From contig CAJOKE010000015.1 of assembly GCA_905235225.1 (NCBI GenBank), positions 1 through 64,000 of the forward strand: 64,000 nt of DNA, written 5' to 3'. Source of the stretch: Paludibacteraceae bacterium (GTDB lineage Bacteria; Bacteroidota; Bacteroidia; Bacteroidales; Paludibacteraceae). The notes below the pieces were generated by a model. The model was not told where the DNA came from. It ran no database searches and worked only from the letters and a program-made list of their open reading frames with translations. Both the position numbers and the translations under genes were made by a program. Positions 54,401-61,784 of the stretch are shown one piece after another (within the stretch, counting starts at the first letter, position 1; the number at the start of each line of letters is the position of its first letter).

Positions 54401-57400
54401 AATAGTGTAGTTGATGGTATAGGTTGCGGATGCTCCGCTTTCAGCCACCACGACGATTTGCTGCTGACTGGCACTAACATCACTAACGAGGACCGTTTGT
54501 CCTTTATATTTGGTATAGGTGATTTTGGGAAGGATAGTTCCTTCGGCGATTTTACCGGCATTATAAGTATTGGATTTGCTGAAAGAGTTAGTAATATCCT
54601 TTCCGTCCAACAGAATCTGCTCCAGAAGAGTCCCGGAATAGCGTTCGCGTTGCTCAAATGTAATGGTATAGGTATTCGAAGTTTTCCCGTCAGGTGCCAA
54701 AACAACCAATTGATAAGAGTTTTCTTCTTTTTGTCCCAAAATGACTGTCTGGGCATCTTCTTTCTTGGCGTAAGTGATAACGGGTATGCTTTCATCCTCT
54801 TGCAGTTTGCGGGTATAATTGAATACGTTTGCGTCCCAAGGGTCGGCAAGTGCCACGCCGTTCAGCCAAATACCGTGAAGTGTTGCGTCTGAACCAAGTT
54901 CACGATTGAAAGTCACGGTATATGTTTTGGTTTCGCCGCCTGCAGTCACGTAGATGTATGTAACCGGTACTTTTTCACCGTCTTGCAATTCTACGGCATC
55001 AATTTGAGTCACTTTCTGCTCGTCCTTTTTGGCATAGGTTATAACGGGCAACGATTGTCCGTGAACAGTATAGTTATCCTTAGAAGGCTCCCAATTATCA
55101 AGCAACACGCCGTTCTGGTAAATACCATTCAGCAGCACGGCTTCGGAGTCGGCCTTCTTAAATAATATATAATAGGTGTTTGCCCCTGTTCCTGCTTCGT
55201 CCGCCACACGGATGGTCGCGGTACCGACGCCGAGCGGCGCAGCAACCGTGATTTGCTGTCCCTGATCCGCCTTGACCGGTTTGATGGTTGGCATGTCGCC
55301 CGTCAACGTATATTCATAATTGAAAGAGTCCTTTCTGAATCCAGCCAAAGGCTTATCGTCTAACTCGATACCGTCCAAGAACGCATTTTGTGAGACTTGG
55401 ATAATAAATTTAATGGTGTATGTATTTGTTGCGATACCATTTTCGGCTGTAACAAACAAAGTGTACGTGTTATTACTCTCCGAGACAATGACTTTTTGTC
55501 CGTTATCCCCTTTTACGAAGCTGACTTCTGGGATAATACTTTGTCCGACCGGCAAGGTGTGTTCATAGGTATTGGTTGCAGGAACAAAGTCCGCCATCGG
55601 TTGGTCGTCAAGCAAAATGGCTTTCAATTCAACATTAGACGAGAGATTAAGAACAAAGTGGATGATATAAGTTTGTTTGACACCACTTTCAGCCACGACT
55701 GTCAGTTTGTAGTCCCCCGGGGCTGTAGTTACTTTACGTTCATTAACCGTCTGTCCTTCCTCTGCTTTTTCATACGTAACTGGAGGAACAGCCGCACCTT
55801 TGGCAAGCGTATAATAATACTCGGTCGTCTCAGGGTTGAAGTTCGCGATGGGAACACCGCCGACTTTAATGGATTTGAGTGTACAATTATCGGATTTCTT
55901 GACGGTAAAGGTGATTTGATAAATGGTAGTTGAACCATCACCGGCAGTGACCGTAACACGTGTCACTTCGTTCGGTCCGCCATAAGAAATGGTTACGGTC
56001 TGGTATTCGTCACCCTGTGTAACCGTAATAGTCGGAATAGTTTGTACACCAACTCCCAAGTCATATGTATATTTATACGTTGCGGGTGAGAAGTTGTCAA
56101 GAGCTTTGCCGCCAATGAAGATGTTTTTGAGGCTTGAGTTATCAGATTTCTCTGTTGAAACAATGATTTTATAAACAGTCTGTGCACCACTTGCCGCAGT
56201 CACATAAATACGCGTTGTCCCGTCAAGCCCACCCTCTTGTATCTCCGGGTCTGCTTGATATTGGTCACCTTTCACCCACGAGATAGCAGGCAGTTCTGTT
56301 GTTCCGATTGGCAGATTGACATAATAGGTCAGGTTGTCAGGGTCAAAGTCCGCCAAGTAATTGACGCCGTTTGCAACCATCTTCAAATCCTTGAGTTTGG
56401 AATAAGTGGAAGCCTCGATTTTGAAGTTCAGTTTATAAACCTTTGCTGTCGGGTTTCCAGGAGAAGATACCGCAAGTTGGTATGTTCCACCATCAATTTT
56501 ATCGGGAGCAGTATGTACCACCGTCTGCGCCCCAGCCGGATAAAAGGACAAGGTGTCGATGGTCGGCATCTTGGTAGTTCCAAGCGGCAGAGACACCTTA
56601 TAAATAGTTTGTGCCGGCACAAAACCCGCCAACTCTTCGCCATTCACCTTAATACCGCGTAGCGTGTTGTCTTTAAGGGGTGCAACAGAAAACTTCAAGG
56701 TATAGGTCTTCGTTGTCTTCTTGTCGGCGGCGGTCACTTTTATAGTAGCCGTTCCGTTGGTAGATGCAGGTTGGGTAACAACAACCGTCTGAGCATCCTC
56801 GGCTTGCACAGGTTCTACTATCGGAGCTTTTTTTGTACCGTAGTCCAACTCCACATTATACGTAGTGGTCGAAGCCTTGAATCCCGCCAAGGGAGTTCCG
56901 TTGATATTGATTCCCGCCAAATTGGCATTGGTTGAAGCGGCACGCACGAACTTGATTTTATACGTATGTGTGGACGATCCGTCTCCGGCTTTGACCGTGA
57001 TTACTGTAGGCGCACCGTCAATGACACCGTTAGTAATTGTAATTTCGGATCCGCTCAGTTTACGCCCGTTAAATGATGCCGTTTTATTTTTAAGGTTAGT
57101 CAGTTGTCCTGCACCACGCCAAGCCTCTATTGTCGGAATTGCGGTTGCCTTTTCGCCAAGAGAATATGTCTGTTCTTCTTCAGAATCTGGGTCAAATCCC
57201 TTCCACTCCTTATCATCTATGTAAAGTCTCTGAATCTTGGATGAATAAATAAGTTCGACATCATCCACCCACAGACCATTACCGGCATACAGCCCACTGT
57301 TTGAGCGGAAGTTCGGATAATTACCGGCAGAGAAAATGACATTACACATTGTCGGCTCCTCACTACTCATGTAGTAAATCGGCACTTTTATCTGTGTCCA

Positions 57401-58018
57401 TTGATTATATTGCGCCCTCGCACGATACCAGCCCTCGGCTATCTGGGTGGCTTTGGTGTCCGTTCCGCATTCATTGCCGTCCATTTCCTGCCGCACATCA
57501 CTCTCTTCATTGGTTTGCGTGGTGGAAGTACAAGACAGGTTTTTGGCTTTGTATTTAGTTCCTTTTGTCGTTCCTTTCCATGAATAATAAAGGAGATGGA
57601 AATCCTCTTTGCCGGTATTATCACCTGTACGCTTAATCCAGACCGACATTGTATCCGGTCTATGCTTCCAGCTAATACCACCGGACATACCCGCAGTTGC
57701 GCTATTGGTATTTATACCTTCCAAATATTGCCAAGCAGTAGCCAATCCCATGTATCCGGGAGCGACCTCAGTTATACCAAGTGCACCGACTTCACGGTCT
57801 GCCACATAGGCACAATAACCAGAACGCCCTGTCTTTTGATACATAAAAGTGAACTTAAAGCCCACCTGTGTTACGTTACTGCCGTGCCAGTTTTTAAGCT
57901 GTGCATCACCATTATACTCATCCGACCAGTCTTCAAAATGCGGGTCAGGTAACTGTTGGGCGTTAACGCCCAGTACTGCTGCCATAACGGCGAGCATGAA
58001 AATGAAAAGCTTTTTCAT
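48491..58018 (-). CDS. Giant 3175-residue exported protein: PCMD-like head plus about 30 cadherin-like repeats and sorting tail
   Basis: Signal peptide (1-20), a PCMD-like (putative carbohydrate-binding) head starting QQLPDPHFEDWSDEYN and ending near residue 270, then about 30 repeats of 80-95 residues of the cadherin-like beta-sandwich type. Each repeat follows the plan L..I..(N/D)G..L..F.P....Y...LP.GT...P.I, ending TYTI.F. Near the middle one repeat carries an insertion of about 230 residues that looks like a second head-like domain. The last 100 residues (YDRNGRQIEF, ending SGKLVITN) resemble a type A T9SS sorting domain. It should form a very long stalk at the cell surface. ATG 58018 is chosen because the signal peptide starts there. 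Confidence 0.85.
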   Translation of the reverse strand: MKKLFIFMLAVMAAVLGVNAQQLPDPHFEDWSDEYNGDAQLKNWHGSNVTQVGFKFTFMYQKTGRSGYCAYVADREVGALGITEVAPGYMGLATAWQYLEGINTNSATAGMSGGISWKHRPDTMSVWIKRTGDNTGKEDFHLLYYSWKGTTKGTKYKAKNLSCTSTTQTNEESDVRQEMDGNECGTDTKATQIAEGWYRARAQYNQWTQIKVPIYYMSSEEPTMCNVIFSAGNYPNFRSNSGLYAGNGLWVDDVELIYSSKIQRLYIDDKEWKGFDPDSEEEQTYSLGEKATAIPTIEAWRGAGQLTNLKNKTASFNGRKLSGSEITITNGVIDGAPTVITVKAGDGSSTHTYKIKFVRAASTNANLAGININGTPLAGFKASTTTYNVELDYGTKKAPIVEPVQAEDAQTVVVTQPASTNGTATIKVTAADKKTTKTYTLKFSVAPLKDNTLRGIKVNGEELAGFVPAQTIYKVSLPLGTTKMPTIDTLSFYPAGAQTVVHTAPDKIDGGTYQLAVSSPGNPTAKVYKLNFKIEASTYSKLKDLKMVANGVNYLADFDPDNLTYYVNLPIGTTELPAISWVKGDQYQADPEIQEGGLDGTTRIYVTAASGAQTVYKIIVSTEKSDNSSLKNIFIGGKALDNFSPATYKYTYDLGVGVQTIPTITVTQGDEYQTVTISYGGPNEVTRVTVTAGDGSTTIYQITFTVKKSDNCTLKSIKVGGVPIANFNPETTEYYYTLAKGAAVPPVTYEKAEEGQTVNERKVTTAPGDYKLTVVAESGVKQTYIIHFVLNLSSNVELKAILLDDQPMADFVPATNTYEHTLPVGQSIIPEVSFVKGDNGQKVIVSESNNTYTLFVTAENGIATNTYTIKFIIQVSQNAFLDGIELDDKPLAGFRKDSFNYEYTLTGDMPTIKPVKADQGQQITVAAPLGVGTATIRVADEAGTGANTYYILFKKADSEAVLLNGIYQNGVLLDNWEPSKDNYTVHGQSLPVITYAKKDEQKVTQIDAVELQDGEKVPVTYIYVTAGGETKTYTVTFNRELGSDATLHGIWLNGVALADPWDANVFNYTRKLQEDESIPVITYAKKEDAQTVILGQKEENSYQLVVLAPDGKTSNTYTITFEQRERYSGTLLEQILLDGKDITNSFSKSNTYNAGKIAEGTILPKITYTKYKGQTVLVSDVSASQQQIVVVAESGASATYTINYTITKGDNVKLTGILLDGIPLKGFDPDQNTYTVTLDERTEVVPSITPQSNVVGQTYTITYGAVNNRTTVEVLAKDGQTKGYYFLDFKVRPLTSTLLSKLDIPSTGEVLMTDPTVTEYSYTMSSEMLTAPVVGFEKAEPEQVIEYTRGRGGETWIKVIAQNNDSRTYHVQFVKQKPTQPNVLNSLKINGETVELKDTILLVLPFGTTDLDLAYTTSFAEQSVLVNDGGVLQPTQLVVMANHPEVADKVYTIIPTVERFAKSGKLQSLTFNGNVVPNFQPDVYNYVVNVTAQPAASNFKGVTFDGKEITTDEMDNKKKQIVLKVPNGEIYTISWYYEHDGMYQEGGVWYSYLDFSGERWKKANKNGYKPYYWNVPGDYADTKDFTVNVLFDKISFSYTTGKEVMMGGENGAMLSTLRGASLNGSVPGMMSLNANMSVTLNDWGNSTFKMQGTATTGVTFRNTPEQFALDYNPLQNSGDITQWTWQLLMSNGSTYESTEYAGSFTPKNKLNTAVKDINYGSIGAVKRYTLLIKAANNPTPSSSAVECYNGGTISESSIIIQNLRFIYNSALTQVTVDGKDATISGTNITYEITDEEYNAFPTVKVKGQVEDQEQLFTWQDEVLNTATGKMERKALLRNFGEDHSYTDYNLLITRPAVTNTKLASVKWGDKEILEADKTDFTVYRTSAFEAVPDINITPASVHQQVKVTRNGDVFTIFVKPELGDAKTYTITFADKQDDDASLTDVSLKNVVLTPEFAKDKFTYTVSGLAMPVLEFTKANDLQSVCFMHSADSAKMVVTASDKKTANTYYFNLPAKQSDAELASLDFDGKVQNNPATGRKEIPELPAVALFTRKTATDSVAQTISTDSIEWRVFGADGKQNIYTFVTTVDRDHEARLAGVLVNGENYDKFDADEAQTIIPTDSMVNLEFIAANLYQTLTISLQTAQSANAPAVRRAANTQAIVFNVNVLAADGTTSKDYTFRLEAPRTSDATLQAIIIGNDTLTNITKTTHYSLTDADGPKREKPAMPKIQYVPTDPQAAIAVAPAGVNGTNYITVTPADNSAEVQYELIVESKSTYAQLDGVMIDGTPLIGFDPDRYFYSVEVEPGTHSVIPSSPDKFQTISQEQIDKNIIINVVAEDGIHSERYVVELYEASKSNNATLRGININGTPLADFEPMNNTYSYDLDPVTKKVPDVQGVMMVEGQTVAITTGKSKEGLDQIYLNVTAPDNEATNHYTITFQRQMSDDVTLKLITLDGDSIHLFDTLSQPFDPAVNIYKINLPVGMTELPPIYAQRNINLQKMPVITLSDMQAQITVTAENGNQGVYTLLFNKTYSYADSLLAVYADNKIIDGFTPGKTYYSLTLPVEKPDFPELTWETATEYQVVKLDTLHVDSVKMMCQIEVIADTTALTKVKNIYTITYERELWAVDTLQMIYVNNIPLDNFSANRFDYSVILPAGTTERPAISWDTNDKFKQRIEAVPSKDSIATKSLNEKVDIIVTAENGKSRTYTIHFPVELSSDSTLNSILYGGQPITPFDAEVDNYTVYLPVGTKDVPVITVAKKDETQRVDINIHDWKVVIDVLAEDGIASMQYTIDFVLAKSDNAQLSDFICLFPDHSDSISVKPDIFEYSVLLPLGVDTLPDIDVVKTDSLQSVNILPAQPTTEGTYIASVIVTAPDEETQLEYQITFSFSRNNDAKLTMIYLDTLPLQGFRADSLEYSIVFPSGTTPEQYYTLDDCSYTLSDPLAADTAWVDDNHTVFIEVTAQDGTRNTYSIHQTTGLSDDNFLADLRIGSETIRDFDPETLFYTYYMMLGKSASPEVTAVPRSELAEISIKPGEAIGDTTRIIVTAENGDTRTYLILFAYTDIDDAQAPKPQDVLVKRIYGSTQIFVAALRSNVAFALYDRNGRQIEFIQQLPACDPNDAIIQVNANGQECFVDVVLNEHSGTYITLNPNTIYFYTFFENGKKRVASGKLVITN

Positions 58019-58044
58019 ATGAAGTATTCTCAAATATTCAGAAC

Positions 58045-59148
58045 TTATTTAATGAACTTTATTTTGTATGTGCGAGTAGATTTCCCGTCTTCGGACTTGA
58101 CGGTAATTATACATGGCGTTCCATTAATAGAACCCGGTGTAATGGTCATTTCCTTGTCAGTCAGGTGTCTTCCCGGCAAGTTTACTTTTTTACCCTTCAT
58201 ATTAACGAGACTGCCGATTCCCCGCAGGGCATGAATGGCAGGGATAGTTTTGGCATCAGCGGGCAAACGGTAGGTTTGAACCGCAGACGAATTAGGATCA
58301 AACTCCTTCCATACTTCGCCACCGACTACAAGCTTCTGAATCTTGGCGGAATATATCAATTCCACATCATCCACCCAAAGCCCGTTTCCAGCATATAAAC
58401 CGCTGTTCGCACGGAAATTCGGATAATTTCCTGCGGAAAAGATAACATTGCACATTGTCGGGACATCATCATTGAAGTAATAAACGGGGACCGAAATTCT
58501 CTTCCAATCATTCAGCTTTGCACGAGCATGAAACCATCCCTCGGCTATCTGATGTCCGGGTTGGTCTGTGGTACATTCATTACCATCCATCGCTATACGG
58601 ATATCGCTTTCCTCATTCTCGACATCCACAGCGGTACAGCCTTCGTTCTTAGACTTATATTTGCTTCCTTTTGCCGTTCCTGACCATGTATAAATGAGCA
58701 AATGAAAATCTTCCTTATCAGTGTTATCACCTGTCCGCTTCACCCAGACAACCATCGAATCGGGGCGATACTTAAAAGGGATACCGCCGTACATTCCAGC
58801 TGTTGCACTTCCAGTACTCAGCCCCTTGAGAAACTGCCATGCCGTCCCTAATCCCATATAACCGGGCCCTGTCTCCTTGATACCGAAGGCTCCGACTTCA
58901 CGGTCTGCCACATAGGCACAATACCCCGAACGGCCTTCACGCCGGAACATAAAGGTAAATTTGAAACCTAACTGGGACACGTTGCTTCCGTGCCAGTCCT
59001 TCAGTTGAATATCTTTATTGAAGACATCTGACCAATCTTCAAAATGCGGATCGGGAAGTTGTTGTGCCTCAATCGCAACAGGCATAAAGAATGTTGTAAG
59101 CGTAATAATAAGAGCCAATAGGCTCACTTGCATCTTTTCTGTACTCAT
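58045..59148 (-). CDS. Short PCMD-like exported paralogue of the giant protein
   Basis: A 367-residue protein with signal peptide (ending AIEA) followed by QQLPDPHFEDWSDVFNKDIQ. It is collinear with the first 370 or so residues of the giant neighbour (for example YCAYVADREVGA, NVIFSAGNYPNFR and NGLWVDDVELIYS are almost identical) and stops just where the stalk repeats would begin (TRTYKIKFIK). No sorting tail is present. It lies 26 bp upstream of the giant gene and is the first gene of the operon. Either a separate head protein or a product of tandem duplication. Confidence 0.85.
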   Translation of the reverse strand: MSTEKMQVSLLALIITLTTFFMPVAIEAQQLPDPHFEDWSDVFNKDIQLKDWHGSNVSQLGFKFTFMFRREGRSGYCAYVADREVGAFGIKETGPGYMGLGTAWQFLKGLSTGSATAGMYGGIPFKYRPDSMVVWVKRTGDNTDKEDFHLLIYTWSGTAKGSKYKSKNEGCTAVDVENEESDIRIAMDGNECTTDQPGHQIAEGWFHARAKLNDWKRISVPVYYFNDDVPTMCNVIFSAGNYPNFRANSGLYAGNGLWVDDVELIYSAKIQKLVVGGEVWKEFDPNSSAVQTYRLPADAKTIPAIHALRGIGSLVNMKGKKVNLPGRHLTDKEMTITPGSINGTPCIITVKSEDGKSTRTYKIKFIK

Positions 59149-59183
59149 TTTCTTTTAGAATATCTCTTTTTATAAAAACGCCG

Positions 59184-59214
59184 CAAAGGTACTACTTTTT
59201 ACACACGCGCACAA
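59184..59214 (-). promoter_or_regulatory. Promoter of the giant repeat-protein operon
   Basis: On the minus strand, TTG (59214-59212), a 20-bp spacer and TACCTTTG (59191-59184). Between this site and 59446 the sequence is AT-rich and nothing else is recognised. Confidence 0.65.
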
Positions 59215-59445
59215 TAGCACGTATTACGAAAAAAGAAACAATTATTAAGAACAGCCATAAAAACAGGCACTTTTATCCCCATCAAACAGGTCAAATGTTA
59301 AGATTTTTACCAATATTGCACATAATCGTTATCATACGCCTTCACTGAATATTACACTCAACCGATTAAATCTTCAAGAATACAGCATCCTATAATACAA
59401 AAAACACATTTCTCTATAAAAAACACTACAAAAATTTGGACACAC

Positions 59446-59476
59446 TTGCACATATGCAAAAAAAAGTGTATCTTTG
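59446..59476 (+). promoter_or_regulatory. Promoter of the restriction-modification genes
   Basis: TTG (59446-59448), a 20-bp spacer and TATCTTTG (59469-59476). The leader would be only about 15 nt. Confidence 0.7.
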
Positions 59477-59497
59477 CGCCAAAATTTGAATAACTTG

Positions 59498-60637
59498 ATG
59501 AAATACTCAGATTGGATTTTACAGTTAATGCAAGAATATCGTGAGGATGAAGTTGCATACATTACACACCGTGTGCAATCTCCCGAAATATATACCAATG
59601 ACAAATATACGAAACTCGCCACACCGCGTGCTCTTGACTATGATTTTGAACACTTAGAGCCAATAGAATATAACATTCCGTTTAAGCCCAATGATAAGCC
59701 TTTATTTACATTTATAGACTTATTTGCAGGTATCGGTGGTATTCGTTTGGGATTCGAAGACGCTGGTGGAAAGTGTGTTTTTTCTTCTGAATTTGACAAA
59801 GAGGCGTGTAAAACATATCAAGCAAATTTTGGAGAGTACCCATTTGGTGATATTACAAAAATCGATGCAAAAGACATTCCCGATTTTGATATTCTTTTAG
59901 GAGGATTCCCCTGTCAGGCATTTTCAATTATAGGCAAAAAAGAGGGGTTTGCTAACGAGACTTGTGGCACTCTTTTTTTTGATATTGAGCGTATCTTGCA
60001 AGTTAAACGCCCAAAGGCATTTATGCTTGAAAATGTAAGAAATCTTACTGCACACGATAACGGCAGAACATTTGAAGTAATTCGCAAACATTTGGATGCA
60101 TTGGGATATAATGTTTATGCAAAAGTATTAAATGCACTTGATTACGGAGTCCCACAAAAGCGTGAAAGAATAATTATTGTCGGATTCCAAGACGATATTT
60201 TATTTGCATACCCTGACCCTATTCATAAAACTTTGCGTAAAACATTGTCGTCAATTCTTGAAGAAAATGTACCACAAAAGTATTATGTTTCGGAAAAGAT
60301 TAGAGAATCCAGACTTGCACGCTTAAAAGATAAAGACTACCCACGCCCATATATATCACATGAAAATATGGCTGGCAGTATAACTCCGCATCCTTATTCT
60401 TCGGCTTTAAGAGCAGGTGCTTCGGCAAACTATATCCTTATAAATGATGAACGCAGACCCACAGAGCGTGAAATGTTAAGAATACAAGGATTTCCTGATA
60501 ACTATAAGATTGTTTCAAGTTATAGTGTAGTAAAGCACCAATGCGGTAACTCTGTTGCTGTTCCTGTAATCGAAGCGGTTGCAAGCAGCATGATAAATGC
60601 AATGTACAATTATAACATATTCAGCCATGAACACTGA
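59498..60637 (+). CDS. C5-cytosine DNA methyltransferase of a type II system
   Basis: A 379-residue methyltransferase. Motifs appear in order: I FIDLFAGIGGIRLG (about 70), IV GGFPCQAFS with the catalytic Cys (about 139), VI LENVRNL, VIII PQKRERI and X GNSVAVPV. There is a 65-residue N-terminal extension before motif I. ATG 59498 is chosen; a longer frame begins within the promoter. The codon use is visibly more AT-rich than in flanking genes. It overlaps the endonuclease gene by 11 bp and should protect the host DNA from it. Confidence 0.93.
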   Translation: MKYSDWILQLMQEYREDEVAYITHRVQSPEIYTNDKYTKLATPRALDYDFEHLEPIEYNIPFKPNDKPLFTFIDLFAGIGGIRLGFEDAGGKCVFSSEFDKEACKTYQANFGEYPFGDITKIDAKDIPDFDILLGGFPCQAFSIIGKKEGFANETCGTLFFDIERILQVKRPKAFMLENVRNLTAHDNGRTFEVIRKHLDALGYNVYAKVLNALDYGVPQKRERIIIVGFQDDILFAYPDPIHKTLRKTLSSILEENVPQKYYVSEKIRESRLARLKDKDYPRPYISHENMAGSITPHPYSSALRAGASANYILINDERRPTEREMLRIQGFPDNYKIVSSYSVVKHQCGNSVAVPVIEAVASSMINAMYNYNIFSHEH

Positions 60638-61691
60638 CAAAACAAGTCAAGCGAAGACGGCTTTAGATAACATTATCAAAAAGTCACGAGTACATTTATA
60701 TAAACCTATTCAAATTGCAGAAATACTTTACCATGACAGAGTATTCCATGATATTGATTTGGCAGATTTGGAAACATATCGCAACAAAAGCAAAAAGTGG
60801 CGTAATGACATTTCGCTTCCTTTGTTGGGTAGAGTTTGTACAAGTTCTGCTCGATTCCAAGATGATGTGTTTAATGAAAATGCAATGCCGCCTCGCTTGT
60901 TAGTTGAATTAGGCAAAGCCAATAGAAAAACAAATGGTGCAGTAGAAGCATATATTTATAGTCAATTTGCAGGCAGACATGACCAACTTGCGAACGCTCT
61001 TGCAATTTGTGAGAATGCGGACAAAGAAACCTTCAAAATTGAAGATCTATTAAATGCCTTTTGGCAAGAATCGGGACTTAAGCGCAGCATTGACAAAGTG
61101 TATGAAATAATAGTGTACGCTTTATTTTCTACACTGGTTGCAGCACTTGAGTTAAAAGTGGAGGTCTCTGTTAGTGCGGCAGTGAAAGATATTTTACAAG
61201 ACTTTCAAGACTTTGCAAAAATGGTAATGTGTTTGGATGTTAATAACACGACTGCCACAAGCGATGCTAAAATATATCGTGTAGGTGTTACTAATGCAGC
61301 AGACAGAGGTCTTGATATGTACTCAAATTGGGGACCTGCAATACAAATCAAACATTTAACACTTGATGTTGAATTGGCGCAATCCATAGTTGAAGGGATT
61401 TCAAGTGATAGAATTGTTATAATTTGTAAAGAGGCTGAACAAGATGTAATTGTTTCATTGCTAACGCAAATTGGATGGAAAAGTAGGATTCAAAGTGTAA
61501 TTACCGAGCAGAACCTAATTGAGTGGTATGAGAGGGCTTTAAGAGGCAAATACGCTGATTTGTTAGGAGATGATTTATTACAAACGATGTCTCTTGAAAT
61601 AGCAAAAGAATTTCCTTCAATAGATAAATTACCGCAGGGACTACAACAGCGCAATTATTCGGCTATTGAAAACAAAGATATTTGGATTTAA
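60627..61691 (+). CDS. HaeII-family type II restriction endonuclease
   Basis: A 354-residue protein with the start typical of HaeII-like enzymes (QAKTALDNIIKKSRVHLYKP, then IQIAEILYHDR) and SSARFQDDVFNENAMPP. HaeII recognises RGCGCY; this specificity is inferred by family. The adjacent C5 methyltransferase fits. ATG 60627 lies inside the end of the methyltransferase gene. Both genes are AT-rich compared with their neighbours, a sign of horizontal transfer. Confidence 0.85.
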   Translation: MNTDKTSQAKTALDNIIKKSRVHLYKPIQIAEILYHDRVFHDIDLADLETYRNKSKKWRNDISLPLLGRVCTSSARFQDDVFNENAMPPRLLVELGKANRKTNGAVEAYIYSQFAGRHDQLANALAICENADKETFKIEDLLNAFWQESGLKRSIDKVYEIIVYALFSTLVAALELKVEVSVSAAVKDILQDFQDFAKMVMCLDVNNTTATSDAKIYRVGVTNAADRGLDMYSNWGPAIQIKHLTLDVELAQSIVEGISSDRIVIICKEAEQDVIVSLLTQIGWKSRIQSVITEQNLIEWYERALRGKYADLLGDDLLQTMSLEIAKEFPSIDKLPQGLQQRNYSAIENKDIWI

Positions 61692-61784
61692 GAAATTTGC
61701 CTTTTGAACAACGTTTTTTTGGTTCAGAAGCTGAAGGGGGAGAGGTAAAATAGATGGTATAACGAACTAAATAATGTAAATTAA

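Noticed and set aside
54179..54892. Long plus-strand frame opposite the giant repeat protein
   Set aside because: Shadow frame of the minus-strand gene, which has a coherent repeat structure and signal peptide.
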